A program made the position numbers and the translations under genes. From Leucocoprinus leucothites (lineage: Eukaryota; Basidiomycota; Agaricomycetes; Agaricales; Agaricaceae), in contig JAACJO010000009.1 in NCBI GenBank assembly GCA_013368445.1, positions 1,798,001 to 1,862,000 on the forward strand: a stretch of 64,000 nt of DNA, given 5' to 3'. Under the pieces are notes generated by a model. That model saw nothing but the letters and a program-made list of their open reading frames with translations, had not been told where the DNA came from and ran no database searches. Positions within the stretch are counted from its first letter, which is position 1. Each line of letters starts with the position of its first letter. Below are positions 30,586 to 41,950 of the stretch, piece after piece.

Positions 30586-33500
30586 TCAACAAAGTTTGTG
30601 ATGCTGTTTATATGTGTCTAGCATCTCCTGTGCATTCTTTAGGGTGTCTGCGGGCTGCCATGTCCATTCTGAATTAGGGTATCCTTTCCAATAGATCAGA
30701 TATTCGATCTTTCTGCGGCGTGTTTTGCGATGGCGAACAACATCTTCAACTTCCCATTCTTCTTCTCCTTCTATTAGATCAGGTGGTGGGTTCTCGAAAT
30801 GATTTCCATATTCGTCATTCTCAGTTACTGGCCATAGGAGTCCTACGTGGAAGTGGGGATGAACTTTCCATGATTTGGGTAATTTTAGTTCATAGTTCAC
30901 AGGTCCAAGCTTCTTTGTGATTTCAAAAGGTCCTACGCGTTTCGCTGATAGTTTCCTTGATGGTGCTCGAATAGGGAGATTGCGTGAATCCAGCCAGACC
31001 TTTTGTCCTACTTCTAGTTTTGGAAGTGGACCTTTGATACGTTTGGTCATAGTTTGCCTTGCTTTCTCATGTGAATCTTGTGCGGCGATGCGGATATTCT
31101 TTATCCAGTCAATGCGGTCTTCAGTCGCTGGATTATTCGTTGGTTCTTGATCAGTTGGGAAAGCTTTGAGGGGGTGGCCATACATCAGTTCGAAGGGTGT
31201 TTGTGATCGATTTGAATGGGTTCTGGAGTTGTGTGCGAATTTGACGAGGGGTAGTTTCTTCGGCCAGTCAAGTGCATTCTTGGAGCAGTAAGCAGAAAGG
31301 TACATTTCGATTTCCTGGTTGAAGCATTCGGTGGTACCGTCGGATTGAGGGTGGTATGCAGTAGATCGTGCGTGTTCTATTCCTAGCTTCTTGAACAGAG
31401 CTTGGACAGATTTAGCAACGAATCTAGGGTCTCAATCTGAGATAATTTTATCTGGGGTTCCAAAACACGAGAAGACGTTTTTAATTAACAGATCAGAGAT
31501 GTGATCTGCAGTGGCTTCTTTTCGTGTTGGTACTATAATTATCCCTTTTGTGAGTCCGTGGTCCACTACGGACAAAATAGAGTCGAATCCATCAACTTCT
31601 GGAAGATCAGTGATGAGATCCATAGCTATTTGTGCGAACGGTCGAAGAGAGCGTGGTCCTTTAATGGGTTGGAGTGGGGGCTTGAAAGGCCGTCTGTTGA
31701 TCTTGTGTTGTTGACAGATAGGGCATCCTTTCATGTAGTTCTTGACGAAAGCTCTCATTCCAGGCCATGTAACGTATTCTTCTAGTTTGCGTATGGTTTC
31801 GGTTGTACCAGGGTGTCCTGCTGCTGGGGCGTCGTGTACTCATTGGAGTAAACGCTTCTTGAATGTGTTGTTGGTGGGGAGCGTGAATCGTCCTTTTTCG
31901 TCGATGTGAGGTGAGCTATCGGGTTTCGTTGGGAGTGATTCTTCGATTTCCGGATCGAGGATATCAACGTCCATTGCTGTGAAAGATGATGTATCAAACA
32001 TATGGGCAGGAATGGCCGCTTGTGGTTTTTCTTCTTCCTCTGTGACGTGGTCAGGTCGGCATGAGAGTGCATCAGCCGCGACATTTTTGATGCCGGCAAT
32101 ATGGCGGATCTTGACTTTATGGGCACTGATGAGGGCGGACCATCGAATTATTTGTCGGGATAACTTTGATGGTTTAGCCCAATGGATGATATTGTCATGA
32201 TCTGTCCATACGATGGTTTCGTGTGGTGAGCCGTCAATATAGTGTCGCCATTCTTGCAGTGCACAGATGATTGCTAGGAATTCTTGTTCGGAAGTGTGGT
32301 AACATTTTTCGGTAGGGGAAAATCCTTTTGAGTGGAAGAAACATGGGTGCATGATACCATTCGAATCTTTTTGAAGTAAAACTGTGCCTGATGCGTGATT
32401 TGAGGCGTCAGTTTGTATTTCAAAGGGTTTGGTCAGGTCAGGGGTTATAAGAACGGGTTCTTGTAGAAATTTCTTTTTGAGAGTGTCGAAAGATGATTGA
32501 GCTTCTGAATTCCATTGAAATGGTTGATTTTTGCGAAGGAGGGTGTTGAGAGGGGCTGCATAGTGGGCATAATTTCGTATGAATTTTCGGTAGAAGTTGC
32601 AAAAACCAATGAATTTGCGAATATCTTGTGGGTTCTTGGGTATTGGCCAATCCGCTATTCCTTTGAGTTTTATTGGGTCCATGCGTACTTCATCCGGTGA
32701 AATTATGAATCCTAGGTATGCCAATTTTTCTTTTTCGAAATCACATTTCTCTGCTTTGAGATAGAGATCGTGTTTTCGGAAAATATCGAATACTTGGCGG
32801 GTGATTTCTCGTAGTTCCTATTTTGTTTTTGCGTGAATCAACACATCGTCCATATATACGATAACCTTATTTTGATGAATGAGAGGAGCGAGGATGGTGT
32901 CCATCATGTTTTGGAATGTCGCTGGGCTATTGCACATTCCAAAGAACATAACAGTGGGTTCAAATAACCCTTTATGTGTACAGAAGGCTCCTTTCCATTG
33001 ATCTCCATCAAAAATGCGAATGTTGTTATATCCTAATCGTACGTCGAGTGCTGTAAAATATTTCGATCCTTGAAGTTGGTCGAGTATTGATTGGATACTA
33101 GGGATTGGATAGGCATTTTTGATGGTATGTTCATTGAGATATCGATAGTCTTGACATGGTCTCAAAGATCCGTTTTTCTTGGATACAAAGAAGAAAGGAG
33201 AAGCCATTGGTGACTTTGACGGTCGAATGTATCCCTTTCGTAGATTTTCTTCTAAGAATTTGTCGAGTTCAAGGGTCTCTCCATATGATAATTTGTATGA
33301 GGGAAAAGCTTTGGGTTGAAAAGATGGTTTCATCTCGATTTTGTGATCATAGGTTCGAGATGGTGGGAATCGTTCACTTTTCTTTTCACTGAAGAGGTCG
33401 AGGAATTTGTGAAGATAATTGGGTACGATTTTTGTGGGATCAGTTTCTTTCTTTTCTCCATGTTGTTGGGCGAATGTCTGAGAGTGTGATGTTTTGGCAT

Positions 33501-34149
33501 TGAATTCGATGAAGTCTTTGTCTGACAGATTGAATTCATCCAGTCCGATTGCATTGGGAAATGCTGAATCTAGTAAGGTAGTGAATTCTTGGTTTTCAAG
33601 GTAAGATCGCCAAGAAAGGGTCTTCTTGGTCCAATCTACATCGGGGTTGTGTTTTGAAAACCATGGGATTCCATAGATTATTCGTGGTCGTCCTAGGTTT
33701 GCGACGATCACATTGGTTTTGATTCGTTTTCCATAAATGGTAGTTTCGATTACTACATAGTCGGTGATGGATGCATTTTCTACAACTGATCCGTCTCCAT
33801 TCCTGATGGCGAGTGGTTTTGGAAGTTTTCTTCTTGGAAGTTTCCATTCGTTTGCAAGATCTTGGTCAATAAGATCGGTTCCTACTCCTGAATCAAGGAG
33901 TGCTAAAGTATCCACGGTTCTCTCAGGTAGGTGCACTTTGAGGGGAAGATAAAGAGTGTTGGATTACATGGGGGTAAGGGAAACTTCGTTTAAATAAGAG
34001 AGTCTGGTCGGGGTCTGTGGTCTGGGGTAACTATCGTTCTGTAGTCCGTTCGAGAAATAAATAGGTTCATTTGAATCTGGGGTTGATGATCGAGAGGATA
34101 AATAAGAGGGTGTGCACTGTCCAGTAGAGGGTTTTGATGAATTAGACAT
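30586..34149 (-). pseudogene. Gypsy pol: protease, RT, RNase H, integrase, chromodomain
   Basis: A single frame from ATG 34149 to 30586, about 1,187 codons. Protease: LLDSGVGTDLID near 33900. Reverse transcriptase: YMDDVLIH at about 32840. RNase H: FEIQTDASNHASG and WTDHDN. Integrase: an H-x-H/GCPICQQHK zinc finger, a MDLITDLP core start, then HPQSDGTTE. A terminal chromodomain (EVEDVVRHRKTRRRKIEYLI...YWKGYPNSEWTW) is expected to bind methylated histone and steer integration. In-frame stops: TAA 33964, TAG 32818, TGA 31840, TGA 31432. The last sits in the near-invariant SD-R-DPRF of integrase, so the stop replaced an arginine codon CGA. The pol ATG lies 5 nt after the gag stop in another frame, suggesting reinitiation. 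Confidence 0.93.
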
Positions 34150-34154
34150 GGATG

Positions 34155-35984
34155 CTAATCGTCTGAGACAAAATCCTGGATTTCTCGATGGACAAATCTG
34201 GGTTGATCTGCATGCTCGTTGTAGACGTTTACAACTTCCTTGTTGTCAGGGATGCTTTGGACGATTTCGTTAAGTTGCATGCTTTGGAAGCGTCTCTGGT
34301 TCTTCTTGTCATTATCGCGTGGTTTCCTAGGCGATACAGGTCGCTTATGTTTGGCATTCTTGGATTGGGAGTTTCGTGGGATTTTTGAAAGGCGTGCTTT
34401 ATGCTTGGGACAGTCTCGAGCAAAGTGTCCTGTTTGCTCACATTCGAAGCATGTTCCTTTTCTGAGGTTTTCCTTTTGACAGGAAGAAAGGATCGTATTG
34501 AATGCTTGTAAGATTGACTGCTTAACGTTTTCTTGATGATCTTCATCTTCGTCTTCGCTTTCATCAGACGATGAATCATCGTTTTGTTGGTAGCCTTGAG
34601 AAATCGCAAAGTTCTGAAGTAATGCTTCCATAGCATCGACGTCCATCGCATTCGGGTCTCTACTAAGTTGGGGTGGGATGTAGCCTTGACTCTGGTAATG
34701 ATTACACCTTTTCGGTTTTGCCATCTTTCTTCAGGAGTATATCTGGGGGTGTCTTTGATAATAGTCTGCCTCCATTCTTTCAGTTTCTTCCGCCGCATGT
34801 GCCGCCGTGAACCATTCCTCCAAGTTGTTTCCTGAATGTTTTGAAATAGCTCAGATTGCAATGCTCGGGTCGAGACCTTCTCGGAATTGATGAATGAGTT
34901 GTTGGGTTTCTCTGACTCCGGCTCGGTTAGCCAAGATTCTGAACTCCATGATATAGGTTTCAACGGGTCTTTGCAATTGTTTAAGTGCGAGCCACTTTCT
35001 GAGGAAGCTTTTGCTTTCGTTGAAGGGTAAGAACGATTGATCCAGGGCTTGCCAAAATGCTTTGGCGGAACCGAAGGTAGGTACTCCGTTTTGCATGTGA
35101 TGGGTAAGGAAATCTCTTGGCCAGAAACTTGCTCCTTCTCCCATGTTGTAGAGTGCACAGATGATGATGTCGTGATCGGATGGGAGTTGATCACGGTTTG
35201 CCAAGAAGTAGAGCGAAAGTTGCTCTTTCCATCTTTGGTAATCCTGAGCGGTGCCGTTGAACTCTTTGGGTAGGTTGTATTTAATTCCTCTGTAGCTGTT
35301 TTGTGGGTTGTGTTGTTGTGGTTGTCCAAAGAATCCTCCTCCACCTCCTCCTCCTCCTCCTCCACCTCCTCCTCCACCTCCTCCTCCGTCTGGATTTCCA
35401 GGCGGTCCTTTCCCTTTGGAACTTTGCATTGGTTGATAGACGTTGTATTCTGGGTTGTTTGCTCTATATCCAAATGTATTTGCTGCCAAGGTTTCGGATC
35501 CTCTATAGGGTTCGTTGGATTCCATTGGTGATCCTTCTCTTTGTGATCTGTAAGAGGTTTCGGATTCTGATTGTGAATGGGCGGTAACGGTGGAAGATCC
35601 TTGTGAAGGCATTTCTTGGGTTTCGATTGGTCTGGTTTGGATTGTAGGGGGTTCTGTTTGGTGGAAGTTTTCAAGTCTAGCAAAGGTTTTGTTGAGATTG
35701 GCTGTGTGTTCTTCTTCGTAGTGTCTGCTTCTTTGTCTTTGGATAGCTGGGAGTAAAGATGGTTTTGTTGGAGGGGTTGGAAGATTGGGGAGTTGTTGTG
35801 AGAAGAGAGTGTTTTGAGACTCTCGGGATTCGGTTGGGGAGTTGTTTTGAGATTCTCGGGGTTCGGTTGGTTGTTCGGGTTCACTTTCTGGTTGAAAATG
35901 ACTTCGGAATTGTTTAGAGAGGCGCGCTGTGAGGTGTGGGGGGTTTGCTCTTCTACGATTGTTGGAAGATGAGCTATCGGACAT
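34155..35984 (-). pseudogene. Gypsy gag with CCHC zinc knuckle
   Basis: One frame from ATG 35984 (MSDSSSSNNRRR) to TAG 34155, about 609 codons. The N-terminal third is Ser/Pro/Gln-rich and ends in a long glycine run (35335-35396, GGN repeats). The central capsid-like part has W..F..L patterns (NGTAQDYQRWKEQLSLYF, FREGLDPSIAI). The C-terminus has CFECEQTGHFARDCPKHK, a CX2CX4HX4C nucleocapsid knuckle, followed by a basic tail. Two TGA stops (34851 and 34731), 40 codons apart and in frame, interrupt it; both fit CGA-to-TGA. It would package the element RNA. Confidence 0.9.
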
Positions 35985-36007
35985 TCACGAACAATGATTG
36001 ACGGGTG

Positions 36008-36445
36008 TCATTCGAGTATTAATTCGATTATATGTTGTTGTGTGTCAGGGGTGATATTAGTTCTAAAAATAGAATCGATAGAGTTTGATGAATTTGGATT
36101 TTCGTCAGATTCGTAATCTGAGTAGTTTTCTGTTTGATCGTTGATCTCGCTGATCCACGATGGTGATTCGGGTTCTTCGGATGATGTTAGTCTACTAGTC
36201 GGACTCTCATGGTCGGACTCTTCTGATTGGCTGCCTTCATAGTTTGTACGCAAGGAATCAGGTCAGTTCTTTGGCATGCGCCAGGGGTGATGTATAACTC
36301 TCGGGCGTGATTCCCAATCAGAGGCTTGCCGGTTATAGATCGGTTCAGTGTTCTTCTCGGGTGTAGCGCGAAGCAATACTAGCCCAAGGATTTCTTCGAG
36401 TGTAGCGCGAAGCAATACTAGCTCATAAGAGATGTCGGATGGCAC
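36008..36445 (-). pseudogene. Leader ORF of the Gypsy element
   Basis: Between the 5' LTR and gag, one frame runs 36445-36008 with a single TGA at 36263 (again a possible CGA). The protein start holds a 13-aa tandem repeat (LVLLRAT...LVLLRAT), encoded by a 39-bp direct repeat at 36361-36438. The second half is acidic and serine-rich. The ORF could be spurious; its openness across 145 codons, apart from one TGA, is the only support. Confidence 0.35.
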
Positions 36446-36515
36446 AGCAACTAGGCAATGAGAACCAAACGTGATGGGTTTGTTGTGGGGATACTACTGG
36501 AATCGGCACAGTAGG

Positions 36516-36527
36516 AAGTTTAATCTT
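36516..36527 (-). other. Gypsy primer-binding site, apparent self-priming type
   Basis: On the element strand AAGATTAAACTT lies 2 nt inside the 5' LTR. It is perfectly complementary over 12 nt to AAGTTTAATCTT within the LTR (36781-36792), the predicted first bases of the RNA. No match to a tRNA 3' end was noticed. This is the Tf1/sushi arrangement. Confidence 0.7.
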
Positions 36528-36529
36528 AT

Positions 36530-37226
36530 TGTTAAGATTTACAGTCAGAGCGCCTAGTAATGTCACGTGTCACAACACGTGATTGGGTTACATAAGACAG
36601 CGGCTAACTGGTCTTTAACCTACTTCAATTAATAAGCTTGAGTATTCTCGAAAGCTCAGTAAGAGAAGGCCAAGAAGACTTGAGGTAAGTCTAAGGTAGC
36701 GCAAGGTTCGAGACAACAACAATGATACAAGTGAATTCAAGGCAGGGCAAGTAAACACAAGTAGTCCGGGAAACAAAGGAAAGATTAAACTTGCGTTTAA
36801 TCTTCCAAATACAAGTCCTTAAATACTGACTAGACAAAACAATATCAAACTATGAAACTACAACTACAAGTCCGAAAATCACTATCACGATTCTGATAAA
36901 TACGTATCTGTCCGCTGATGTAACAGCTATCATAGTTAGATATCTAATAGTTCAAATCCAAACGCGATGTCCATGAAACCATCATTGTCTGTTAATCAGT
37001 TCTGTTAGTCCATAGCAATCAAACAGCGAAACCATTTCTCCTGATTCTCTTAATAACGTCCATCCAATTATACTCGTCCCAATCAATATCGAATCATTCT
37101 TCTTCCACATCAAACTTTCTGACGTATTCTTCCCAATCTAGAACTGCAGTCTCGGTCCTGGTGGCTGTGTTGGCGTCTAGGATGATTAAGTCACAATGAG
37201 CATCAATCAGGTCGACATTTATAACA
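36530..37226 (-). repeat. Gypsy 5' LTR
   Basis: 697 bp, with ends as in the 3' LTR. On the element strand it holds a TATA-like TATTTAA at 36825-36819, then a hairpin-forming AAGATTAAAC-GC-AAGTTTAATCTT ending at 36781. The predicted RNA start is at 36792. Confidence 0.97.
36792..36825 (-). promoter_or_regulatory. Predicted Gypsy LTR promoter (TATA and start site)
   Basis: On the element strand TATTTAAGG begins 33 nt before AAGTTTAATC, a normal TATA-to-start distance. The start is placed there because the following 12 nt pair with the primer-binding site. It is present in both LTRs. Confidence 0.6.
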
Positions 37227-37231
37227 CTGGC

Positions 37232-40200
37232 TGCTCTATATAGATCTCTTCATCCAGATTGCCATATAAATAGGCTGTTTTTATGTCAACAGAGTGAAGG
37301 TCAAAGTCCTCAAGCACTGCAATGCCAAGAAGTAGGCACATGGTCTCATATTGGACAACTGGAGAAAAGAGTTCATCAAAGTTGATTCCCTTGATCTGGG
37401 AGAATCCTTTCACAACAAGGCAAGAGCAATATTGATTATTGGACTTGGTGTTATAAACCCATCTATTTTTAAGAGCTCTTCTTCCTTTTGGGAGATCTAC
37501 AAGCTCGTATACACCTCTCTTATGAAGTGTGTCTAATTCCTCAAGCATCGCTTTTTGCCATTTAGTTTGAGTATCAGCATCTAAATCTGTGATGTCTCAA
37601 AACTGTTCGGGAACTGGCCCATTGGTGCATTGTACAAGAAGGAAAATGACTAATTTTACCCCCCCTTCCTTCACAAACTTCGCAAAATTGGCAGGTGAAC
37701 TAGTTGATAGACCAGTTGAATCAAGCCTGTTGTCCAGGTGAGGGATATTCCAATTTCATAATCTGTTCTGAGCTTCTTCATCAGAAATAGCTCCAGGTAC
37801 AGGTCAATATTGAGCACAATTGTGTGGTAAGTTAGGATTGAGTTCCCTATATCATCAGATGACATCAAGAGGGTCGCTTCTATCACCATACACATTTCCT
37901 GGTCTGTTCAGAGGTTGAACATTTTACTTAGGACAGTGATTTTCACATTTGGTGACCCAATGGTTGAGCTGTTCTAGTGCATTAAGATCATCTTGGACCA
38001 AAGGTCACAGTGGTGGTACCTTGGGTGGAGTGGGAGACTGAGCATGTTTACATGGACCAGGTTCTGATTGTGAGGGTCCCTGAGAAGGAGGTAACTCAAC
38101 TTCTTCTTCCTCTTCTTTTGGATCACAATCATCAGGATCAGCATAAAAAAGAGGTGGGCTTGGTGATCTAGGAGGTGAAGGTGTTTTGGGGTGTAGAGGA
38201 GCACAAGGTGAAGGCACACGAGGCAGCTCTCCTCCTTGAGGTGTAGGTGGATGGTCTACATGTGGAACATTTGGAATAGTTGAGATTGGAGGAATCTCAG
38301 CGTGAGGTGGCTTGGGGTGTACCACAGGTTTTTGATCTGGACATTTAGGGAACATCTTTTCATCAAAGATGACAGTCAGTGAGATAAACTCAGCATTCCC
38401 TTGAGTATGGCAGAGAAAGATATAATTCTTCTCCTGATCATATCTAATAAAGATCATCAGTTCTGATCTTGCAGATAATTTATTCAGGCACATTTTGTCT
38501 GGCAGGAACACATATGCAGCACAACCAAATACTTGTAGGTGACTGATATCAGGTTTATGTCCATGTACTAACTCAAACAGAGTTTTCCATTAGATGCAGT
38601 TCATCAATGTGCAATTGTAGATGTGGGTTGCAGTGTTAATCATGAAATCCCACCATGAATCCGGAAGACACATGTGAAATCGCATGGCTTGCACCTTCTC
38701 ATGCAGTGTTTGGTTTAATCTTTCTGCTTGCCCATTCTGTTGATGGATGCAGGGTGCACTTGGTGTGAACTCAATACCTTTCACCCTTAGATAATCTTGC
38801 AGGGTACCTGCTACAAATTCTCCTCCTTAATCAGATGTGAATCAATGAATCGATTTGCCAAATTGGTTCATGACATAAGTCAGAAGCTCAACCATGCAGG
38901 GAGCTGCTTCAGCTTTTGATTGCAGAAGCACCATGTGGGCAAAAAGGAGTAATTGTCCAATAAGGTCATAACCCATTTGTACTTATGATAAGATATGATG
39001 GGGAGCTCAAAGAAATCACTGTGAATGTGCTCAAAGGCTTCTTTGGCCTGAATTGGGTTATTGTTAAAGGGTTTCTGGTGCATCTTCCCTTTCATGCAGC
39101 CTGGACAAGGGTGTGATTGAGCAGATGTCCTAAATATTAATGCCAGATGTTATAGTCAGGATGCTGAGCAATGTTACTCAAAGCATTCAAATGTACAATT
39201 TGACATCTTACTGTTTGTAGCATAGGCTGCCACTCAGAGCGAGGAGCTGCTGACAAAATGGCACTGCCTGACTCATCCTGAAAGATAGTACCATGTTTGT
39301 CAGCCTTGCTGTGCAACCCAGATTCCAGGAGTTGACCAGCAGATATGAGGTGATTGTGCATACCCTTTACATAGAACACAGGGGACAATAAAGTCACCAC
39401 AGTGATCATTTTTCCATTATCATGGATCTCATGTTTGATAAAGACAGTGCCTCAACCCAATATAGATAGGGGAGCATTTTTGTTAGCTGTCTAAATTTCA
39501 CCAAATTTCTCCATTTTTATTGTAGAAAAATCGTCCAAATAAGGTGTGAAATGTGCTGAAGCACCTGAATCAAGAATCCAAGAAGCAGCCTGTGAAGGCA
39601 CTTTCTTTCCCTTGCAGTGGCAACAAAAAGCTTTCTCACACTTAGATAGATTTACACAGTGCAGCACAGAGGTCAAATCACAATTTAATAAAAGCCCCAT
39701 AGGGGTGACCAAAATAGTGCATGATACAAGACAAGTATATACAGGAGCCAGAGATGATGTAACTAGTCTGCAAAAAAGTTCAGCATGGCCAGGAGTGCTC
39801 ACATGGGAGCAGGCTCTAAGGGGGCAACAGGCCCTTTCTTGGTCATGCTGTGACATCACTGTATCAGTGTTAATCCAATCAAAGATAGAAGAAATGACTT
39901 GCATTGTCCACAACCTAGAAGTCCACCCATCAGAATCCTCCCCCTCGGAGTCAGACTCAAGCATCAGATTAGCTGGAGGTGTTAATCTCAGCAATGGTGG
40001 GCATTTGTCCATATTCTCCCTATAATAAGGAATCTCCTGAATTATGGAGCCCATCTTATTGTCTTCAACAGCAAGGTTGGCGAGCTGCTCATCCCAGATC
40101 TTTAGAACCTTATCCTTGGTAGCTTTCAAGCTGCTTTGACAATATCCCTTGGACTGAGGAGATTCAGAGATTTGCTCTTGAAGCTGCAGTGTATTCTTTC

Positions 40201-41000
40201 ATGCTTCTGCAACAAGGTGGCATGTAGATGACAAAGGGCCTGCATTAGCCAGTTCTGCCAGTGAGGCAATCTGGTTCACAGGAAGAGGACAGTTAGTGAT
40301 AGTAGGGGCAGCAAAACTGATGGCACTGGAAGTGCCATATTGAGGAGCAATGGTGGGGACTCCAGAGAAGTTAGAGGTGTCAGCATCAGTCATAGCTTCA
40401 TTAGCAGCACCCTTGCCTTTTTTGCCTCCTCTCTTGCCATGTTTTCCTTTCTTGCCATCTCCTCTGGGATTGCCAGATTGGTTGTTACCAGGCTTCTGGC
40501 CAGCACCTTGATTAGGAGGCTGCTGCTGGGTCTGTGATTGAAACAGCCCTTGTTGTCCTTGGCCCTGGTGTTGTTGATTGCCAGGATTCCAGTTCTGCTG
40601 CCATTGGCCATTGGAGCAGCTGGTATGAGAAGTGGTACCAGTCATTTTCTGGGACCAAGCAGCCTGAATGGTGCTACAGACCAGATCCCATGTGAGTTGG
40701 GACATCTGTGTTTGATTCACAAGAATAGACTGGGCCAAGGTTTCCATCTCTTGTGGGACAGAGTGAAGCAGAATCATGGCACAGATCACCTCAGGAAGCT
40801 GCATGGTCACACTTTGAATCTGAGTGAATAAAGATTCAAGCTCAGCGATGGACTGAGCTAGATCAGTGTTGCCAGGGAGAGACCAGGAAACAGTGCATAT
40901 GAAGTTGCCATAGACTGATGCAGGACCTTAGGTGCCATAAAGGCATTGGAGACTCTCCCATGTGTTGTTGGGATCTCCTTGGACAATTAAGTGGAGCATG
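37232..41000 (-). pseudogene. Copia gag, protease, integrase and front of RT
   Basis: Read from the right on the minus strand. Gag-like open piece 40199-40810, with a Gln/Gly/Asn- and Lys/Gly-rich region (GKKGKHGKRGGKKGKG). A Cys/His stretch and protease SWILDSGASAHFTPY at 39491-39600. Gag-pre-integrase 39137-39409 (HNHLISAGQLLESGLHSKA). Integrase pieces 38880-39095 (IHSDFFELP) and 38590-38784 (HQQNGQAERLNQTLHEKVQAM). Proline-rich linker 38005-38511. RT front 37219-37548 (RRALKNRWVY, DIKTAYLYGNLDEEIYIEQP). RT is cut here by the Gypsy and resumes at 28425. Many frameshifts and stops; dead. Confidence 0.88.
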
Positions 41001-41565
41001 GAATCTGGGACAGCTTGGATCAGCATGCTGATGGCAGATTGCTCAAGGAAGTTCCTTCAATACTCTTCTTCATCATGAAGGTTTCATGTGGCAACCACAT
41101 CTGCAGTGTTCATGATGTGCCTGTCTGTATCCATAACTGGACTGACAAGAGCAGGGAGTGGAGGTACAGCACCACTAGTAACCAACCAACCCATAAGAGG
41201 GGTTCCAGGGGTCATGATCATAGAAAGGAATCCCTGCATTCTCATGGACCAAAACTGGTAGTTCTGGGGACCTTGAAGAACAGGGACATGAGAAGCTCCA
41301 TTGTTGATAGAAGATATTCTGAAAAGAAGTTGTCAGTCAATATTGTTTGTTAGAAGCAGCAATTGATGCACTAATCGAGCAAGGTTTCAAACCCAAATTG
41401 TCTAAGGGCTAGGGTAAGACACAGAAATGAGAAGGGATGCTGGGCCCTTCACAAGGTATAGTGGTGGCACTAGAAAGCAGCCTTCCCATAACAGGTCAAT
41501 CTAGTCCTTCTCAGACATCAAGCACAGCGAACTAGTCAGCTAGTGCAATATTGAGCTGGCGATTG

Positions 41566-41577
41566 GGGCCCATAACC
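41566..41577 (-). other. Copia primer-binding site, initiator-tRNA-Met anticodon type
   Basis: The element-strand sequence immediately after the 5' LTR is GGTTATGGGCCC, complementary to the GGGCCCATAACC of the initiator methionine tRNA anticodon arm. Drosophila copia is primed by such a half-tRNA. This fixes the LTR boundary at 41578. Confidence 0.8.
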
Positions 41578-41950
41578 TGTCAAAGCAGCAATGGGGAGTG
41601 TAGCAGTAAAGGTAGATGATGTAGTTGATGACTTACTTTGCTAAGCAGTAAACTGTTATGGGAGTTAAGATGTAATAGAGTTGTGACTAAGAGTGTAGAA
41701 TTGACTATCTAATAATGAAGAAAATACAAAGTATTTATACTAAAATGTCCATACTATTACTACTATAAAGAGGACATTACACCATCATTTCGAGATGGTA
41801 AAGGGTACAAGTAAAATGTATAGTAAAACATGTATTGTCTGCATGAAGTATTGGTGCATGAACATAGTGGTATCTAATAATAGAATGCATATGTCATAAT
41901 TGAGAGTGAACATGAACATAGCAGCATGTAGACATGCACATGATTCAACA
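41578..41950 (-). repeat. Copia 5' LTR
   Basis: 373 bp, TGTCAAAGC...ATTCAACA on the plus strand, followed by TSD TGCCT. Its right 285 bp and flank are shared with copy A. Confidence 0.92.

Larger units (their letters stand above)
28431..37226 (-). mobile_element. Chromodomain Gypsy (chromovirus-type) retrotransposon
   Basis: 8,796 bp with two 697-bp LTRs and a perfect 5-bp TSD CTGGC (28426-28430 and 37227-37231). Minus-strand order: leader ORF, gag with zinc knuckle, protease, RT, RNase H, integrase, chromodomain, and an extra ORF before the 3' LTR. The LTRs differ at only six sites, so insertion was recent. It landed in the RT gene of the Copia element. It carries about eleven in-frame stops, mostly TGA, and is not expected to be active as it stands. 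Confidence 0.96.
26846..41950 (-). mobile_element. Copia (Ty1-type) retrotransposon, decayed, split by a Gypsy insertion
   Basis: Two 373-bp LTRs (26846-27218 and 41578-41950) flanked by TGCCT (26841-26845 and 41951-41955). The coding order on the minus strand is gag, protease, integrase, reverse transcriptase, RNase H, which is the Copia order. The insides are interrupted at 28426/37227 by a Gypsy element. Without the Gypsy the element would be about 6.3 kb. Frames are broken throughout. Confidence 0.93.

Noticed and set aside
35335..35396. Trinucleotide (CCT/CCA)n run as a microsatellite of interest
   Set aside because: It encodes the glycine run of gag; ordinary low complexity.
34229..35884. 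551-codon frame overlapping gag
   Set aside because: Low-complexity Pro/Lys/Thr/Gln content in a shifted frame. The gag frame has capsid-like sequence and the CCHC knuckle.
29182..36445. TGA read as a sense codon or programmed readthrough in the Gypsy ORFs
   Set aside because: Host genes here use TAG, TGA and TAA as normal ends, and the TGAs are scattered across gag, pol and ORF3 at former CGA sites, so deamination explains them better.
26846..41950. Classic Neurospora-type RIP (CpA context)
   Set aside because: The clean comparison, the Gypsy LTR pair, shows only CpG-context changes.
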